This document shows positions 62,477 to 64,000 of a stretch of DNA of 64,000 nt, in pieces; position 1 is the first letter of the stretch, and every line of letters begins with the position of its first letter. Position numbers and translations under genes: made by a program. This DNA is from Coxiellaceae bacterium. Lineage in GTDB: Bacteria > Pseudomonadota > Gammaproteobacteria > Berkiellales > Berkiellaceae. Under the pieces are notes generated by a model. It had not been told where the DNA came from. It saw only the letters and a program-made list of their open reading frames with translations, and did not search any database. The DNA lies in NCBI GenBank assembly GCA_947478905.1, contig CANJXG010000001.1:1-64000 (forward strand). Direction: 5' to 3'.

Positions 62477-62941
62477 ATGAATGAAATACGCATAATTAAA
62501 AAATATCCAAATCGTCGATTATACGATACTGTTTTAAGCCATTATATTACTTTAGAGGATGTAAAAAACTTAGTTCAAAACCATATTTCAATTCAAGTGA
62601 TTGATGCTCGAACTAAAGAAGATATTACACACAGTACCTTGTTATATCTTATTGTAGATCAAGAAAATACTGAGAAGCCTTTACTCAATCCAGCGCTACT
62701 AGAACAACTGATTCGGCTTCATGCAGGTTTATTTTTAACCACTAATGCCCATGCAGCCGCTATCTATCAATTAGTGACACAAGCGCTTACACAAACGGTT
62801 GATTTTTTATCAGAACAAGCAAACGTATTAGCTGGTGCCTCTATGGTTCCAGCAGGATTGGCTTTAGAAAAACTCCAAAAAAAATGGGCACAAGCAGTGG
62901 AATCTAGCTTGAAGACTCAAGCTGTTGTTCCACTGGAATAA
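62477..62941 (+). CDS. phaR: Polyhydroxyalkanoate synthesis repressor PhaR
   Basis: 154 residues. The N-terminal PHB-accumulation regulatory domain IRIIKKYPNRRLYDTVLSHYITLEDVKNLV, in which the core KYPNRRLYDT is diagnostic, binds DNA. A second segment with PLLNPALLEQLIRLHAG follows. It represses phasin and PHA genes until polymer is present; no PHA synthase lies in the window. It is convergent with the nitroreductase gene, 3 bases away. Confidence 0.92.
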   Translation: MNEIRIIKKYPNRRLYDTVLSHYITLEDVKNLVQNHISIQVIDARTKEDITHSTLLYLIVDQENTEKPLLNPALLEQLIRLHAGLFLTTNAHAAAIYQLVTQALTQTVDFLSEQANVLAGASMVPAGLALEKLQKKWAQAVESSLKTQAVVPLE

Positions 62942-62944
62942 CAG

Positions 62945-63637
62945 CTAATTAGGGTATGGGGGGGCACAGAGTATCGAGTCAATGTCTTCTCGAGTCGTTC
63001 GATATTGGTTAATAGGTGCAGACCAGTCTGCATAACCCAGTGCCATCCCACAGACAATATGATATTGATTGGATATAGCGAGTATTTCTCGAATAATATC
63101 AGGGTATTCCGCTAAAGCAGCTTGAGCACAAGTATCTAACCCATAATGTTTAGCTGCTAACATCACATTTTGTATGAATATTCCCATATCCATCCAAGAG
63201 CCTTTCTCTAAGTAAGCATCCAAATAAAAAATAAGACCTACAGGGGCATGGAAAAAATCGTAATTTTTATACCACTGTTCTTTACGTTTTTCCGTCTCAT
63301 TACTACTTATATTAAGTGCGCTATAGAGCGCTTGACCACATGCCTTGCGTCGTGCTTTATAGGGATCAATCCAAGTTTGGGGATAATAATGGTAATCGGG
63401 ATTTTCAGGTAATTGATTATTTCGAGCAGTGATAATGCGCTCACGTATTTGTTCACGTAAGCGTTTTTCAGCCGCAACACTAGAGTGTAAGCTCATTATT
63501 TTCCAAGGTTGGTGATTCACACCAGAAGGTGCCCAACGAGCAGCATCTAATATGTTTTTTAAAACGTCCTCAGGGACGGGTTTATCTAAAAATGCTCGTA
63601 TAGAACGACGCTCTTTCATGGCGGTTAATATATCCAT
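62945..63637 (-). CDS. Nitroreductase-family FMN oxidoreductase
   Basis: 230 residues from MDILTAMKERRSIRAFLDKPVP (start set at 63637 to match family). RRSIRAF and DAARWAPSGVNHQPWKI are the FMN-binding signature of the nitroreductase fold; CAQAALAEYPDIIREIL and CGMALGYAD are near the C-terminus. Substrate unknown. One base separates it from the dksA stop, so co-transcription with dksA is likely. Confidence 0.9.
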   Translation of the reverse strand: MDILTAMKERRSIRAFLDKPVPEDVLKNILDAARWAPSGVNHQPWKIMSLHSSVAAEKRLREQIRERIITARNNQLPENPDYHYYPQTWIDPYKARRKACGQALYSALNISSNETEKRKEQWYKNYDFFHAPVGLIFYLDAYLEKGSWMDMGIFIQNVMLAAKHYGLDTCAQAALAEYPDIIREILAISNQYHIVCGMALGYADWSAPINQYRTTREDIDSILCAPPYPN

Positions 63638-63638
63638 A

Positions 63639-64000
63639 TTAACGACGTTGCTTCTCTCGCACCTCATCAAGGGTTTTACAATCAATGCATAAATCAGCAG
63701 TTGGACGCGCTTCTAATCGTCGTATACCAATTTCAATTCCACATTCATTACAGAGCCCGTATTCTTTATTATCTATACGCTGGATGGCACTATCGATTTT
63801 TTTAATTAATTTGTATTCTCTATCTCGTTCACGGAGTTTATTGGCAAAACTCATTTCTTGAGTGGCCTGATCACTCACATCCGCGGAGTTTTCTGCAGTC
63901 GTTGCTTTTAAATTCAGAATGGCATCATCTCCACCCTGTAATAAAGCTGACTTCCAAAGTGCGAGTATTTTTCTAAAATGCTTGCGCTGTGCTTCACACA
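63639..64000 (-). CDS. dksA: RNA polymerase-binding transcription factor DksA, 5' end outside window
   Basis: The C-terminal 120 residues are present, open to the right edge (reading EAQRKHFRKILALWKSALL... upstream). The coiled-coil tip is partly visible (SADVSDQATQEM then RERDREYKLIKKIDSA). The zinc finger CNECGIEIG ... CIDCKT is complete, and the ending is DEVREKQRR. DksA acts with ppGpp (SpoT, 31832-33973) on RNA polymerase. The true start lies beyond base 64000. Confidence 0.95.
   Translation of the reverse strand, partial: CEAQRKHFRKILALWKSALLQGGDDAILNLKATTAENSADVSDQATQEMSFANKLRERDREYKLIKKIDSAIQRIDNKEYGLCNECGIEIGIRRLEARPTADLCIDCKTLDEVREKQRR

Overview
The window looks like a chromosomal segment of an AT-rich gammaproteobacterium, most plausibly of the order Legionellales (Legionella/Coxiella-like, host-associated). 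The reasons are classic gammaproteobacterial gene orders (thrS-infC-rpmI-rplT-pheS-pheT-ihfA-tRNA-Pro; mrcA divergent from pilMNOPQ-aroK-aroB; rpoZ-spoT-recG; rppH-ptsP-lgt-thyA-folA; aroQ-accB-accC-prmA-dusB-fis), three tandem cysteine-containing outer membrane proteins of the Legionella MOMP type, and several effector-like or orphan proteins. The taxonomic call is inference from order and motifs; no database was searched.

Layout. 1-0.8 kb: eroded or unrecognised sequence ending in a terminator. 0.86-3.4 kb: single-chain glycyl-tRNA synthetase and an AlbA_2/ATPase regulator. 3.4-3.9 kb: a GC-richer, hairpin-rich intergenic element with a terminator-like end. 3.9-10.6 kb: translation operon (infC starts at ATT; pheT lacks the usual tRNA-binding OB domain). 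10.6-19.6 kb: PBP1a, then the type IV pilus assembly operon fused to aroK-aroB. 19.65-22.25 kb: the most unusual locus, a duplicated promoter module. One copy drives a secreted DUF3857/transglutaminase-like protein; the other drives a 56-residue peptide with a double-glycine leader. 22.35-26.7 kb: hemE, coaD, ferredoxin, desaturase, rpmG-rpmB and dut. 26.7-29.2 kb: a candidate effector with a hydrolase motif and two small exported proteins. 29.3-38.7 kb: xth, rph, gmk, rpoZ, spoT, recG, an esterase, hemW and rdgB. 38.7-39.8 kb: two small orphan proteins. 39.9-47.3 kb: tightly packed central carbon operon tkt-gap-pgk-pyk-fba, then a DUF502 protein. 47.3-53.7 kb: birA without its DNA-binding domain, rppH, a GAF-less PtsP, lgt, thyA, folA and an orphan helical protein. 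53.8-58.3 kb (minus strand): the aroQ-to-fis operon. 58.6-62.4 kb: three MOMP paralogues, each closed by a strong terminator. 62.5-64 kb: phaR, a nitroreductase, and dksA running off the right edge.

Together the genes cover translation, stringent response (spoT, dksA, rpoZ), nucleoid architecture (ihfA, fis), shikimate and fatty-acid steps, lower glycolysis, envelope building and surface exposure. No insertion sequence, integrase, CRISPR array or prophage gene was seen. The main accessory signals are the peptide/transglutaminase module, the Ser-hydrolase-like protein at 26.7 kb, the orphan at 52.5 kb and the structured intergenic element at 3.5 kb.
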